DNA of 32,338 nucleotides from positions 1 to 32,338 of the forward strand of contig JAFQQQ010000004.1 of assembly GCA_017410525.1 (NCBI GenBank), given 5' to 3'. Both the position numbers and the translations under genes were made by a program. The stretch comes from Bacilli bacterium (lineage in GTDB: Bacteria > Bacillota_I > Bacilli_A > RF39 > UBA660). A model generated the notes under the pieces. That model saw nothing but the letters and a program-made list of their open reading frames with translations. It was not told the origin of the DNA and made no database searches. Numbering within the stretch: the first letter of the stretch is position 1; every line of letters starts with the position of its first letter. Shown here piece after piece: positions 25,712 to 32,338 of this stretch.

Positions 25712-26398
25712 ATGAAAAAATTATATTTTTTATTAGTTATTTTATTAATAATAGTATGTACTGGATGTAAAGCAAAATATAATTTGGAAATAAAGGAAGA
25801 TTTGACTGTAAACGAAGAAATAACTGCTCTTGAAGATGATGAATTTTTTAGTCAATATCCGAAATCTTCTATTTCTAGGGTAATAGAGTTAGTTATGTCG
25901 ATGGGCAAAGAATATTTAGATACTAATAATTATAATGTAGAAAAAATAATAGAAAAAGATTCTGGCGTAAAGATAACACATGAATTTAATAGTTTTGATG
26001 AATATTATAAAACGTCAAAATTTTATGCCCAATTATTTAGTGATTTTGGATATAAAAAAGAAGGAAATATAATTAAATTAAATCTAGAAGGTGAAATTAA
26101 CAAAGATTTAAATATAGTTGATAGATATTTAATAGATGAGGCTGTCATAAATATTAAAATTCCTTTTTTAGTTATTAGTAATAATGCTGATAAATATGAT
26201 TCAAAAACGAACACTTACACTTGGATTATAGATGAGAAAACTGATTATAAAAAAATATCTATAAATTTTGATATGAGTAAAAAGCATTTTAGATATGAAA
26301 AAAGTTTTCTATATATATCTATAATAACTGTTTTAATAGTTTTAGTATCAATACTTATATATATTATAAAAAAGATAAAGTTTAATAATCAAATTTAG
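25712..26398 (+). CDS. Lipoprotein with C-terminal membrane helix (LppM-like)
   Basis: The protein has 228 residues, starting at ATG 25712. The TAG stop of the upstream gene is part of the Shine-Dalgarno (TAGGTGATAAAATG). A lipoprotein signal (KKLYFLLVILLIIVCTGC) puts the lipidated Cys at 19. The following YNLEIKEDLTVNEEITALED resembles the start of LppM-type domains, which begin with a beta strand after the lipid Cys. A basic C-terminal helix (FLYISIITVLIVLVSILIYII) ends in KKIKF. Having both a lipid and a C-terminal anchor suggests a protein held on the outside of the membrane. Its role in the secretion apparatus is unknown. Confidence 0.72.
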   Translation: MKKLYFLLVILLIIVCTGCKAKYNLEIKEDLTVNEEITALEDDEFFSQYPKSSISRVIELVMSMGKEYLDTNNYNVEKIIEKDSGVKITHEFNSFDEYYKTSKFYAQLFSDFGYKKEGNIIKLNLEGEINKDLNIVDRYLIDEAVINIKIPFLVISNNADKYDSKTNTYTWIIDEKTDYKKISINFDMSKKHFRYEKSFLYISIITVLIVLVSILIYIIKKIKFNNQI

Positions 26399-26412
26399 AT
26401 TGAGGTGAAGTA

Positions 26413-27843
26413 ATGTTAAAAAAATATTTTTCGTTTTTTGTTATTTTAATAACATTATTTTACTATGATCAAAAAGTTGTGCGTGCTTATGATTATATAG
26501 ATCCTAATAATAAATCTAGTGTACAGGAAATGATTACTCAAATTTATGATGCTAAAGAACAATATGAGGATTTGGTTGGAAATAAAAATAAGCAGGATGA
26601 AATAATTCTGGCATCTAATAATCTTTTTTGGTGGCCAATAGGTAGTACAGAAACTGAAGAAATAAATGGTTTATTATATGCAAAAGGTGAGCCTGCTTCA
26701 ATTAAAGTAACCTCGAATTTTGGTAATAAAGAAAGCTTTAGAACTTCAAAACATGGTGGTATTGATATAGGTAATGCAGGAAATGGCCCTGGGGTTTTAA
26801 ATATAATTGCTGTTAAAGCAGGTGAAGTTATTTATCCGGTTAAGGACTCGCAAACAACTTATCCTGATAATGGATATTATGGAAATCCAGATGGTGGTGG
26901 ATTTGGAAATTATGTAAAAATAAAACATAGTGATGGTACTTATACAGTATATGCACATTTAGCTCAAAATAGTATAACTGTTAGAGCAGGTGATGTTGTA
27001 GATCAAGGTCAAGTTATTGGGAAGATGGGTCATAGTGGATCTTCAACAGCAACACATTTACACTTTGAAGTTAGAATAGGTTCTGATTCATCGGCTAGTA
27101 GAGCATATCCTCTAGATTATGTTGATCCTAATAATCCAAGACCAATGTCTTATGGTAGTGGAAATAGTTTTTCACTTACTACTACAATACTATCAAAAGA
27201 AGAGTTTGTAGGTAGAATGAAAGATTATTATAAAAGAACAAATAAAAAAGGTTTTTATAACAATTTCGTTTTAAATGCAGAAGAAATTTATGATACTTCT
27301 TTAGCTAATAATGTAAATCCGGAATTAGTTGTTGTGACTGCTGGTACGGAAGAAAATTGGTCTTTGAGTGCTGCATGTCAATATACAAATAATTATTGGG
27401 GGATTGGTATAACTAATGGCAAAGGTTGTAATTCAGGAGGTAAATATTCTTCTTTATCTGAAGGAATTGCTGCATATGCTAAGGTTTTAAATTCTTATAA
27501 TGAATATGGAAAGTACTCAGAAGCAATAAAAAATAGATATAATGAAAGAGCTTCTGCTAATTGTGACCCAAGTGGTTATGGATTACCAGGAACTTTAGAA
27601 GGTATGCAATCAATGTATTCTCATATAGGGGAATATAGATATAATCCTGGAGGTTCAGGGTTAGGTGGTTGTTATTATTTGAATATAATATATGGCAAAT
27701 CTTACTGTTCCACTGTAGCAACTTGTGCGGGATCTAAAAACTGTTCAAAAGAATCACAAACTACAATTTGCGAACAGAATGATTATACTGCTTGGCAAAT
27801 AAAAAAGAAAGTTCAGTTGAGATATGATATCTTTGGTTTATAG
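26413..27843 (+). CDS. Secreted M23 peptidase with glucosaminidase-like domain
   Basis: The protein has 476 residues, starting at ATG 26413 behind GAGGTGA. A signal peptide (LKKYFSFFVILITLFYYDQKVVRA) is followed by an M23 LytM-type zinc endopeptidase domain (about residues 95-240). Its ligands are His 114 and Asp 118 (HGGID), His 182 (YAHL) and His 215/217 (HLHFE). A second lysozyme-fold domain (about 260-430) follows (NPELVVVTAGTEENW, catalytic Glu likely 313 or 314, then NNYWGIG), like glucosaminidase or muramidase families. The tail has four to six Cys. Peptidase plus glycosidase in one protein fits local peptidoglycan opening during assembly of an envelope-spanning machine. All M23 ligands are present, so it should be active. 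Confidence 0.9.
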   Translation: MLKKYFSFFVILITLFYYDQKVVRAYDYIDPNNKSSVQEMITQIYDAKEQYEDLVGNKNKQDEIILASNNLFWWPIGSTETEEINGLLYAKGEPASIKVTSNFGNKESFRTSKHGGIDIGNAGNGPGVLNIIAVKAGEVIYPVKDSQTTYPDNGYYGNPDGGGFGNYVKIKHSDGTYTVYAHLAQNSITVRAGDVVDQGQVIGKMGHSGSSTATHLHFEVRIGSDSSASRAYPLDYVDPNNPRPMSYGSGNSFSLTTTILSKEEFVGRMKDYYKRTNKKGFYNNFVLNAEEIYDTSLANNVNPELVVVTAGTEENWSLSAACQYTNNYWGIGITNGKGCNSGGKYSSLSEGIAAYAKVLNSYNEYGKYSEAIKNRYNERASANCDPSGYGLPGTLEGMQSMYSHIGEYRYNPGGSGLGGCYYLNIIYGKSYCSTVATCAGSKNCSKESQTTICEQNDYTAWQIKKKVQLRYDIFGL

Positions 27844-27851
27844 GTGATAAA

Positions 27852-28361
27852 ATGAAAAATAAAGCTGATAGAAATGAAAAATATTTAGCTATAGTTATTG
27901 TTATTTCTGTGTTAATTTTAGGAATATATAAAATATTTTATGAAAAAGATGATATAGTAGAAGAAAAAATAGATACTCAAACTATATCTGTAGTTAAAGA
28001 TAGTAGTAAGTTTTATACTGTTTCTTCTTGTGTATCTAAGTATATAAGTTATTTATCAAGCGGAGAAACAAATAATTTATTGATATTATTAAGCAATGAC
28101 TATAAACAAAAAAATTTGATTAATTCTAGTAATATATATAATTATATTTCTACAATTGATAATAGCAGTACATTCACACCTAAAAAAATATTTAAGCAAA
28201 GAATTTCTAAAAACATATATAAATATTATGTAAGTGGATATATACAAGAAGAGATGATTGAAGTAGATTCAATAAAAAAAGACTTTTATGTAATTGTTAT
28301 ATTAGATGAAAAAAATATGACTTTTGAAATAGAACCATATGATGGTAATATGTTTAATTAG
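27852..28361 (+). CDS. VirB8/TcpC-like bitopic protein 1
   Basis: The protein has 169 residues, starting at ATG 27852 in a TAGGTGATAAAATG junction. A short basic N-terminus and one helix (YLAIVIVISVLILGIYKIF, about 13-31) lead to a roughly 125-residue alpha/beta ectodomain. It begins with helices (FYTVSSCVSKYISYLSSGETNNLLILL, then a SNDYKQKN turn), followed by strands (NIYKYYVSGYIQEEM, FYVIVILDEKNMTFEIEPY). This is the order of NTF2-like VirB8/TcpC domains, which link the inner-membrane parts of a T4SS. No residue motif is diagnostic for VirB8, so this is by layout and by lying between wall enzymes and VirD4. The next gene has the same layout. Confidence 0.55.
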   Translation: MKNKADRNEKYLAIVIVISVLILGIYKIFYEKDDIVEEKIDTQTISVVKDSSKFYTVSSCVSKYISYLSSGETNNLLILLSNDYKQKNLINSSNIYNYISTIDNSSTFTPKKIFKQRISKNIYKYYVSGYIQEEMIEVDSIKKDFYVIVILDEKNMTFEIEPYDGNMFN

Positions 28362-28369
28362 GTGATAAT

Positions 28370-28864
28370 ATGATTAGTTTTATTAAAAAACATAAAAATA
28401 TTTTTTGGCTAGTATTAGTATTTGTAATATTGTTAGTTGCTTATTTTATAAGAGAATTTATAGCTAGTAGAGATATTTATAATGAATCCTATTTAGATGG
28501 TGATGATTATATTATGACAAAAAAAATATATGGTGTTAATGAGTATTCTGTTATAAATATTTCAGATGAACAAATGGCTAATATATATATAAATGACTTT
28601 AAAAATTATTTATATACTGATATTAATTATGCATATCAGTTATTAAATGAGGAATATAGAAATTTAAAATTTGGATCTATTGATAGTTTTAAAAATTATA
28701 TTAATTCTATTGACTCAAACGATATGGATATTGATCGTTATAGCATAAATGGTGATAGAAATGTATTTACAATATATACAAAAGATAATAAAAAATATAT
28801 ATTTAAAACAATGAGTGTTATGGAATATGAGGTATATTTAGATGATTATACTGTAGAAATATAG
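28370..28864 (+). CDS. VirB8/TcpC-like bitopic protein 2
   Basis: The protein has 164 residues, starting at ATG 28370 after TAGGTGATAAT. It has a basic N-terminus (SFIKKHKN), one helix (IFWLVLVFVILLVAYFI) and an NTF2-like ectodomain. The helix run EQMANIYINDFKNYLYTDINYAYQLLNEEYRNLKF is followed by strands (RYSINGDRNVFTIYT, YIFKTMSVMEYEVYLDD). The pattern 'helix, one-domain membrane anchor, LLNEEYRNLKF turn' is the usual look of TcpC/VirB8-type and related conjugation proteins. It is parallel in layout to the gene before it but shares little sequence by eye. They may form a hetero-oligomer. The function is inferred from topology and context only. Confidence 0.55.
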   Translation: MISFIKKHKNIFWLVLVFVILLVAYFIREFIASRDIYNESYLDGDDYIMTKKIYGVNEYSVINISDEQMANIYINDFKNYLYTDINYAYQLLNEEYRNLKFGSIDSFKNYINSIDSNDMDIDRYSINGDRNVFTIYTKDNKKYIFKTMSVMEYEVYLDDYTVEI

Positions 28865-28872
28865 GTGATAAA

Positions 28873-30945
28873 ATGAGAATGAAATTTAGAGCAGAGGCAA
28901 AGGATGTAATTATTTTTATAATATTTGCAGTTTTATGGCTTTTTGTTGTTGCTTTTGCTGTAGCAAATGTCACTGCATTTTTAAATGGAGAAACGTTTAC
29001 CCTTAATTTATTTTTAGGATTTAATCCTTCAAATATAGCAGCTACAATTATTTTCTTTTTTGCTGGTATTATTGCGGCTTTTGCTGGAGTAAAATCTGTA
29101 TTCTTTGAAAAAGAAGATGCTAGCGGTATTGGTTTTTCAATAGGTCAAAAAAAAGAAAAAAATTATGCTAGATGGGCCAAAGATAAAGAGATTGAAAATG
29201 GATTAGATGTTAAAGCTGTTGACCCTTTAGCTCCTAAAGCAGATGCTGCTGGAATACCTTTAAAGATGACACAAAAAAAAGTTTGGGTAGATAATGGTGG
29301 TTATCACAATTTAGTTATAGGTTCTACAGGAGCAGGTAAAACTCAGACTACAGTTTTACCTATGGTAAATTTACTTGCTAAACATGATGAATCTATGATT
29401 ATAACAGACCCTAAAGGTGAAATATATGAAAATACATCGAATTATTTAAAAAGTCTAGGTTATAATATAGTTCTTTTAAACTTTCGTGACCCACAACAAG
29501 GTAATGCTTGGAATCCTATGTATTTACCATATTCTTTATATAAAAACGGTAATATAGATAAATCAGTAGAGTTGCTTGAAGACTTAGCAGCCAATATATT
29601 AAAAGATCCTAGTGCAAAAGGGCAAGATCCTTTTTGGGAAAATACTTCAGCAGATTATTTTGCCGGATTAGCGTGTGGTTTGTTTGAAGATGCTAAAGAA
29701 GAAGAAATAAATTTAAATAGTATAAATTTAATGACAACAGTAGGTGAAGAAAAATTAGCTAATACAACATACGTTAAAGATTATTTTAGTTATAAAGATC
29801 CAGCAAGTACTGCTTATACTAAAGCTTCATCAACATTGATGGCACCTAGTGAAACAAAAGGAAGTATTTTATCGGTATTTAAACAAAGAGTTCAGTTGTT
29901 TGCTTCTCGTGCTAATTTATCGGAAATGTTAGCTAATAATGACTTTGACATGCGTGATATAGGTAGAAAAAAGACAGCTGTATTTATAGTAATACAAGAT
30001 GAAAAAACTACATATCATACTTTGGTAACAATATTCTTAAAACAATGTTATGAAACATTAATATCTGTTGCGCAAGAATCAGGTGGAAAATTACCGCATA
30101 GAACAAACTTTATATTAGACGAGTTTGCTAACATGCCTCCATTAAAGGATGTTACTACAATGGTTACAGCAGCTCGTTCAAGAAATATAAGATTTACATT
30201 TATTATTCAAAACTTTGCTCAACTTTATGAAGTATATGGAAAAGAAAATGGAGAAACTATTAAGGGTAACTGTGGTAATATAGTTTATTTGATAAGTACA
30301 GAGTTATCTGCACTCGAGGAGATAAGTAAAATGTGTGGTGAAGCTAAGTCTAAAGAAAAAGAAAAAACCGCTTCAACCCCACTTGTGACAGTAAGTGATT
30401 TACAAAGACTTAGTCAATGGGAAACAATTATTTTGAGACTTAGAACAATGCCTTTTAAGACTAAGTTAACTCCTAATTTTAAAATGAATTGGGGTCATAA
30501 TTTCCCTAAAGCAGGATATCCTGAACGACAAAAAAATCTTGTTCAAACATTTGATTTAAAAGCATTTGTAAATAAAAAAAGGGAAGAGAAAATAAATAAT
30601 ATGTTAAATGGTGATTCCACTCCAAATGGTGGGAATATACCGTCAAATCCATTTGGCGGAGGCGTTCCATTTAATCCGTTTATGCCACCAAGGGAGTCCA
30701 ATGAATCTAGTGGTGGAGGATTTAATGTAGATGATTTAGTTAAGAGAATAGATGCTAAAATAGCGGAACTTGAGGAAGAAGAAAGACAAGAGAAAGCTAA
30801 ATTAGAACAAGAAAATAAAGTTAAATTAGAATCATCTCAAGCAGCAACACCTATTATAAATGCTGAAGTTATTTCTGAAGAATCTAAACCTAAGAATGAA
30901 ATTACTGATGATCAGTTCTTTGATGATTTCTTCTTTGATGAATAA
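28873..30945 (+). CDS. virD4: VirD4/TraG-type coupling ATPase
   Basis: VirD4/TraG proteins select substrates and feed them to the T4SS channel. The 690 residues start at ATG 28873 (TAGGTGATAAAATG junction). Two N-terminal helices (about 11-33 and 55-76) are followed by the TraG/VirD4 domain: VIGSTGAGKTQT (Walker A 150-157), DPKGE (179-183), LNFRDPQQGNAWNP, Walker B NFILDEF (412-418), then ANMPPLKD and the FIIQNFAQL sensor (444-451). All key residues are intact. A C-terminal tail is Pro/Gly/Asn-rich and then strongly acidic and charged (about 600-690), ending DDQFFDDFFFDE. Such tails may bind substrate or partner proteins. No relaxase is nearby. Confidence 0.93.
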   Translation: MRMKFRAEAKDVIIFIIFAVLWLFVVAFAVANVTAFLNGETFTLNLFLGFNPSNIAATIIFFFAGIIAAFAGVKSVFFEKEDASGIGFSIGQKKEKNYARWAKDKEIENGLDVKAVDPLAPKADAAGIPLKMTQKKVWVDNGGYHNLVIGSTGAGKTQTTVLPMVNLLAKHDESMIITDPKGEIYENTSNYLKSLGYNIVLLNFRDPQQGNAWNPMYLPYSLYKNGNIDKSVELLEDLAANILKDPSAKGQDPFWENTSADYFAGLACGLFEDAKEEEINLNSINLMTTVGEEKLANTTYVKDYFSYKDPASTAYTKASSTLMAPSETKGSILSVFKQRVQLFASRANLSEMLANNDFDMRDIGRKKTAVFIVIQDEKTTYHTLVTIFLKQCYETLISVAQESGGKLPHRTNFILDEFANMPPLKDVTTMVTAARSRNIRFTFIIQNFAQLYEVYGKENGETIKGNCGNIVYLISTELSALEEISKMCGEAKSKEKEKTASTPLVTVSDLQRLSQWETIILRLRTMPFKTKLTPNFKMNWGHNFPKAGYPERQKNLVQTFDLKAFVNKKREEKINNMLNGDSTPNGGNIPSNPFGGGVPFNPFMPPRESNESSGGGFNVDDLVKRIDAKIAELEEEERQEKAKLEQENKVKLESSQAATPIINAEVISEESKPKNEITDDQFFDDFFFDE

Positions 30946-30963
30946 ACTATTTAACTTGATAAA

Positions 30964-31002
30964 AAATAACCACTCTCATATACTGTATTAGGGTGGTTAT
31001 TT
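30964..31002 (+). promoter_or_regulatory. Hairpin covering the ribosome binding site of the rhodanese gene
   Basis: AAATAACCACTC (30964-30975) pairs with GGGTGGTTATTT (30991-31002) over 12 bp, with one G-T pair and a 15-base loop. The 3' arm holds the GGGTGG ribosome binding site and ends one base before ATG 31003. It has no T-run after it, so it is more a translation block (or a worn terminator) than a working terminator. Confidence 0.55.
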
Positions 31003-31290
31003 ATGTTTGAAAGCATTTCTACAACTGATCTAAAACAATTAAATAATCCTAATTTAATTGATATAAGAAGTATAGAAAAATATAATAATAAACATATTAT
31101 GAATGCAGTTAATATCCCTTTAGAGAGGTTATTAATAAAACCGGAAAAATATTTAAGTAAATTAGAAAAATACTATATATATTGCCAAAAAGGTATACAA
31201 AGTAGGAAACTTTGTCAAATATTAATAAATAGTGGATATAATGTAGTAAATGTATCTGGAGGATATGAATCATGGATTTTAAATGAATAA
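31003..31290 (+). CDS. Single-domain rhodanese-like sulfurtransferase
   Basis: The protein has 95 residues, starting at ATG 31003. It has the small GlpE/PspE-type rhodanese layout: NLIDIRSIEKYNNKHIMNAVNIPL (an HI.GA.NIP-type segment with Asn for Gly), the active loop CQKGIQSRKLC with the catalytic Cys at 61, and the end YNVVNVSGGYESWI. The RSxxEY and SGGYxxW marks are typical. Rhodaneses move sulfane sulfur from thiosulfate or persulfides. There is no signal peptide, so it is cytoplasmic. It seems unrelated to secretion by function, yet it sits between virD4 and another VirB2-like gene. Its start codon is next to a hairpin that hides the binding site. Confidence 0.88.
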   Translation: MFESISTTDLKQLNNPNLIDIRSIEKYNNKHIMNAVNIPLERLLIKPEKYLSKLEKYYIYCQKGIQSRKLCQILINSGYNVVNVSGGYESWILNE

Positions 31291-31299
31291 GAAATTTCT

Positions 31300-31328
31300 T
31301 TTTCATTTTTTGTAATATGTGTTATAAT
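31300..31328 (+). promoter_or_regulatory. Extended -10 promoter before the last VirB2-like gene
   Basis: TTTTCA (31300-31305), a 17-base spacer and a perfect TATAAT (31323-31328), preceded by TGTGT. It is the same extended form as in front of the pilin gene at 12270. Confidence 0.65.
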
Positions 31329-31344
31329 TATGGTAGGTGATCAA

Positions 31345-32334
31345 ATGAAACAAAATATAAAATATATAATTTTTTTATTCATTTTATTTTTAATTAATAT
31401 ATTACAAATAAAAGGTTATACGTGTAGTTATGACGCAAAATTCAATGATAGTGTAGAAAATAGTGAATTTGAAGTTGATTTAGATAATAAAAAAATAGAA
31501 ACGACAACTATTCATTTGATTTTAGATTCGTATATTGAGAATCAGTATACTGATAGTAAACTGATTGAGTTAATGCAAAGTGGGTGTCCAGACTACACGT
31601 ATGTTTGCAAACATAACACTTCTTATAGTAAAATAGTTATAGATGGTGTGAAAACTAGAGATGCTTATAGTTTTATAATAAATTCTGATTTATATAATAG
31701 TTTTTCCCAAAAAATATATCCTGAAAAAGAGGGTTATGTTGTATATACAACGGCAGTACTCCCTTCCGATTGTGTTGTGGCGCCTGCAAACGAGGAAAAA
31801 TCAACTGGGAAAATAATAAAAGATCTCTTCAAATGTTCTTATTTTGATAAAAAAAAAGAACAATTAAACTTATTATATTGCAATTTAACTGATGAAGATT
31901 GTTCTTCAAGTCAAATTTCGTTGTATAACAAAAAATTAGACGAGATTTCATCTTGGTGTAATACTGTATTGAAATATGCGGATTACGTTAATCCCTGCGC
32001 CAAAAGGTGTCTTAATTTGGATTTAGAAATAAAAACAAATGGAAGCCCTAATATGCAGCCTATATGCGGTTTCTCAGATAAGTTAATACAATGGATAGCT
32101 AATATAGTAAAATGGTTAAAATATATAGTACCAGTAATAGTAATAGTATTTGGAATATTAGATTTTATAAAAGCTATAGCATCAGAAAAAGATGATAAAA
32201 TGAAAAAAGCACAAGGACGTTTTACAAAAAGATTAATAGCAGCAGCCTTGATATTTATAATACCATTTATAATAGAATTTATATTAGTAAAAATGGGATT
32301 TGCTGCTAACGCATGCGGAATTATAGATTTATAA
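31345..32334 (+). CDS. VirB2/TrbC-like protein with large extracellular domain, copy 5
   Basis: The protein has 329 residues from ATG 31345 (TAGGTGATCAAATG). The earlier ATG 31330 has no binding site and would overlap the SD. A signal peptide (KQNIKYIIFLFILFLINILQI) is followed by about 220 residues of Cys-rich ectodomain (TCSYDAKFND, SGCPDYTYVCKH, LLYCNLTDEDCSSS, NPCAKRCLNL). The family core follows (WLKYIVPVIVIVFGILDF, IKAIASEKDDKMKKAQGRF, TKRLIAAALIFIIPFIIEFILV). The core loop is the most diverged of the copies (KDDKMKKAQ against KEDEIKKGQ), and the CxxCF ending is replaced by NACGIIDL. The gene is complete, with TAA four bases before the end of the window. It is likely a surface-exposed minor subunit. 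Confidence 0.72.
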   Translation: MKQNIKYIIFLFILFLINILQIKGYTCSYDAKFNDSVENSEFEVDLDNKKIETTTIHLILDSYIENQYTDSKLIELMQSGCPDYTYVCKHNTSYSKIVIDGVKTRDAYSFIINSDLYNSFSQKIYPEKEGYVVYTTAVLPSDCVVAPANEEKSTGKIIKDLFKCSYFDKKKEQLNLLYCNLTDEDCSSSQISLYNKKLDEISSWCNTVLKYADYVNPCAKRCLNLDLEIKTNGSPNMQPICGFSDKLIQWIANIVKWLKYIVPVIVIVFGILDFIKAIASEKDDKMKKAQGRFTKRLIAAALIFIIPFIIEFILVKMGFAANACGIIDL

Positions 32335-32338
32335 TTCC

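Noticed and set aside
30964-31002. Hairpin after virD4 as a standard terminator
   Set aside because: The 3' arm is followed by ATGTTTG and not by a T run, and it contains the next gene's ribosome binding site.
8033-32334. Integrative conjugative element or conjugative plasmid
   Set aside because: No relaxase, integrase, attachment repeats or replication gene are seen. VirD4 and VirB4 alone do not prove DNA transfer. Flanking sequence could change this.
1-32338. Mollicutes genetic code (UGA as Trp)
   Set aside because: TGA ends real genes at 8506-8508 and 12982-12984, and all tryptophans in recognised motifs use TGG.
1-32338. CRISPR arrays, insertion sequences and rRNA genes
   Set aside because: No regularly spaced repeats, transposase frames with inverted repeats, or rRNA-like GC-richer stretches were seen on reading both strands.

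Overview
The window is very AT-rich (G+C well under one third by eye), with strong AGGAGG/AGGTGA ribosome binding sites and TATAAT promoters. It carries scpA-scpB and a CCA-encoding tRNA-Leu. This points to a low-GC Gram-positive bacterium (Bacillota, Bacilli-like; gut lineages of that kind are a plausible source, but this is inference). TGA acts as a stop codon at 8506-8508 and 12982-12984, so the Mollicutes UGA=Trp code does not apply.

Left end, minus strand (1-1805): a partial unrecognised gene runs off the left edge. Next come an intrinsic terminator, tRNA-Leu(CAA), scpB and scpA (condensin accessory subunits), with a good promoter in front of scpA. From about 1830 to the right end everything reads on the plus strand.

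Region 1871-7997 is an envelope/secreted module. It holds a Cys-rich secreted protein gene broken by five lesions, an intact tandem paralogue with a nearly identical 3' end, a polytopic membrane protein, and a small secreted, C-terminally anchored protein. It closes with a perfect 11-bp terminator.

Region 8033-14506 is a Tad/Flp-type pilus operon. It contains a small pilin-like protein, a CpaB-like SAF protein, a CpaF/TadA ATPase, TadB, TadC, a major pilin candidate with its own strong promoter, two TadE-like pseudopilins, and a TadZ/CpaE-like protein with a degenerate P-loop.

Region 14515-32334 is a type IV secretion/conjugation-type module in the same direction. It contains four VirB2/TrbC-like small membrane proteins plus a fifth, larger one at the far right, a single-pass exported protein, VirB6/TrbL, VirB3/PrgI, VirB4 split into two genes, a multidomain C39-type wall enzyme, a lipoprotein, an M23 plus glucosaminidase-like wall enzyme, two VirB8/TcpC-like proteins, a VirD4/TraG coupling ATPase and a single-domain rhodanese.

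The headline observation is a contiguous hybrid Tad pilus plus VirB/D4 apparatus. All three classical T4SS ATPase roles are present, with the Tad ATPase CpaF being a relative of VirB11. There is no relaxase, prepilin peptidase, integrase or transfer origin in view. My inference is that it is one chromosomal envelope machine for adhesion, protein export or DNA transfer, not a simple conjugative element.
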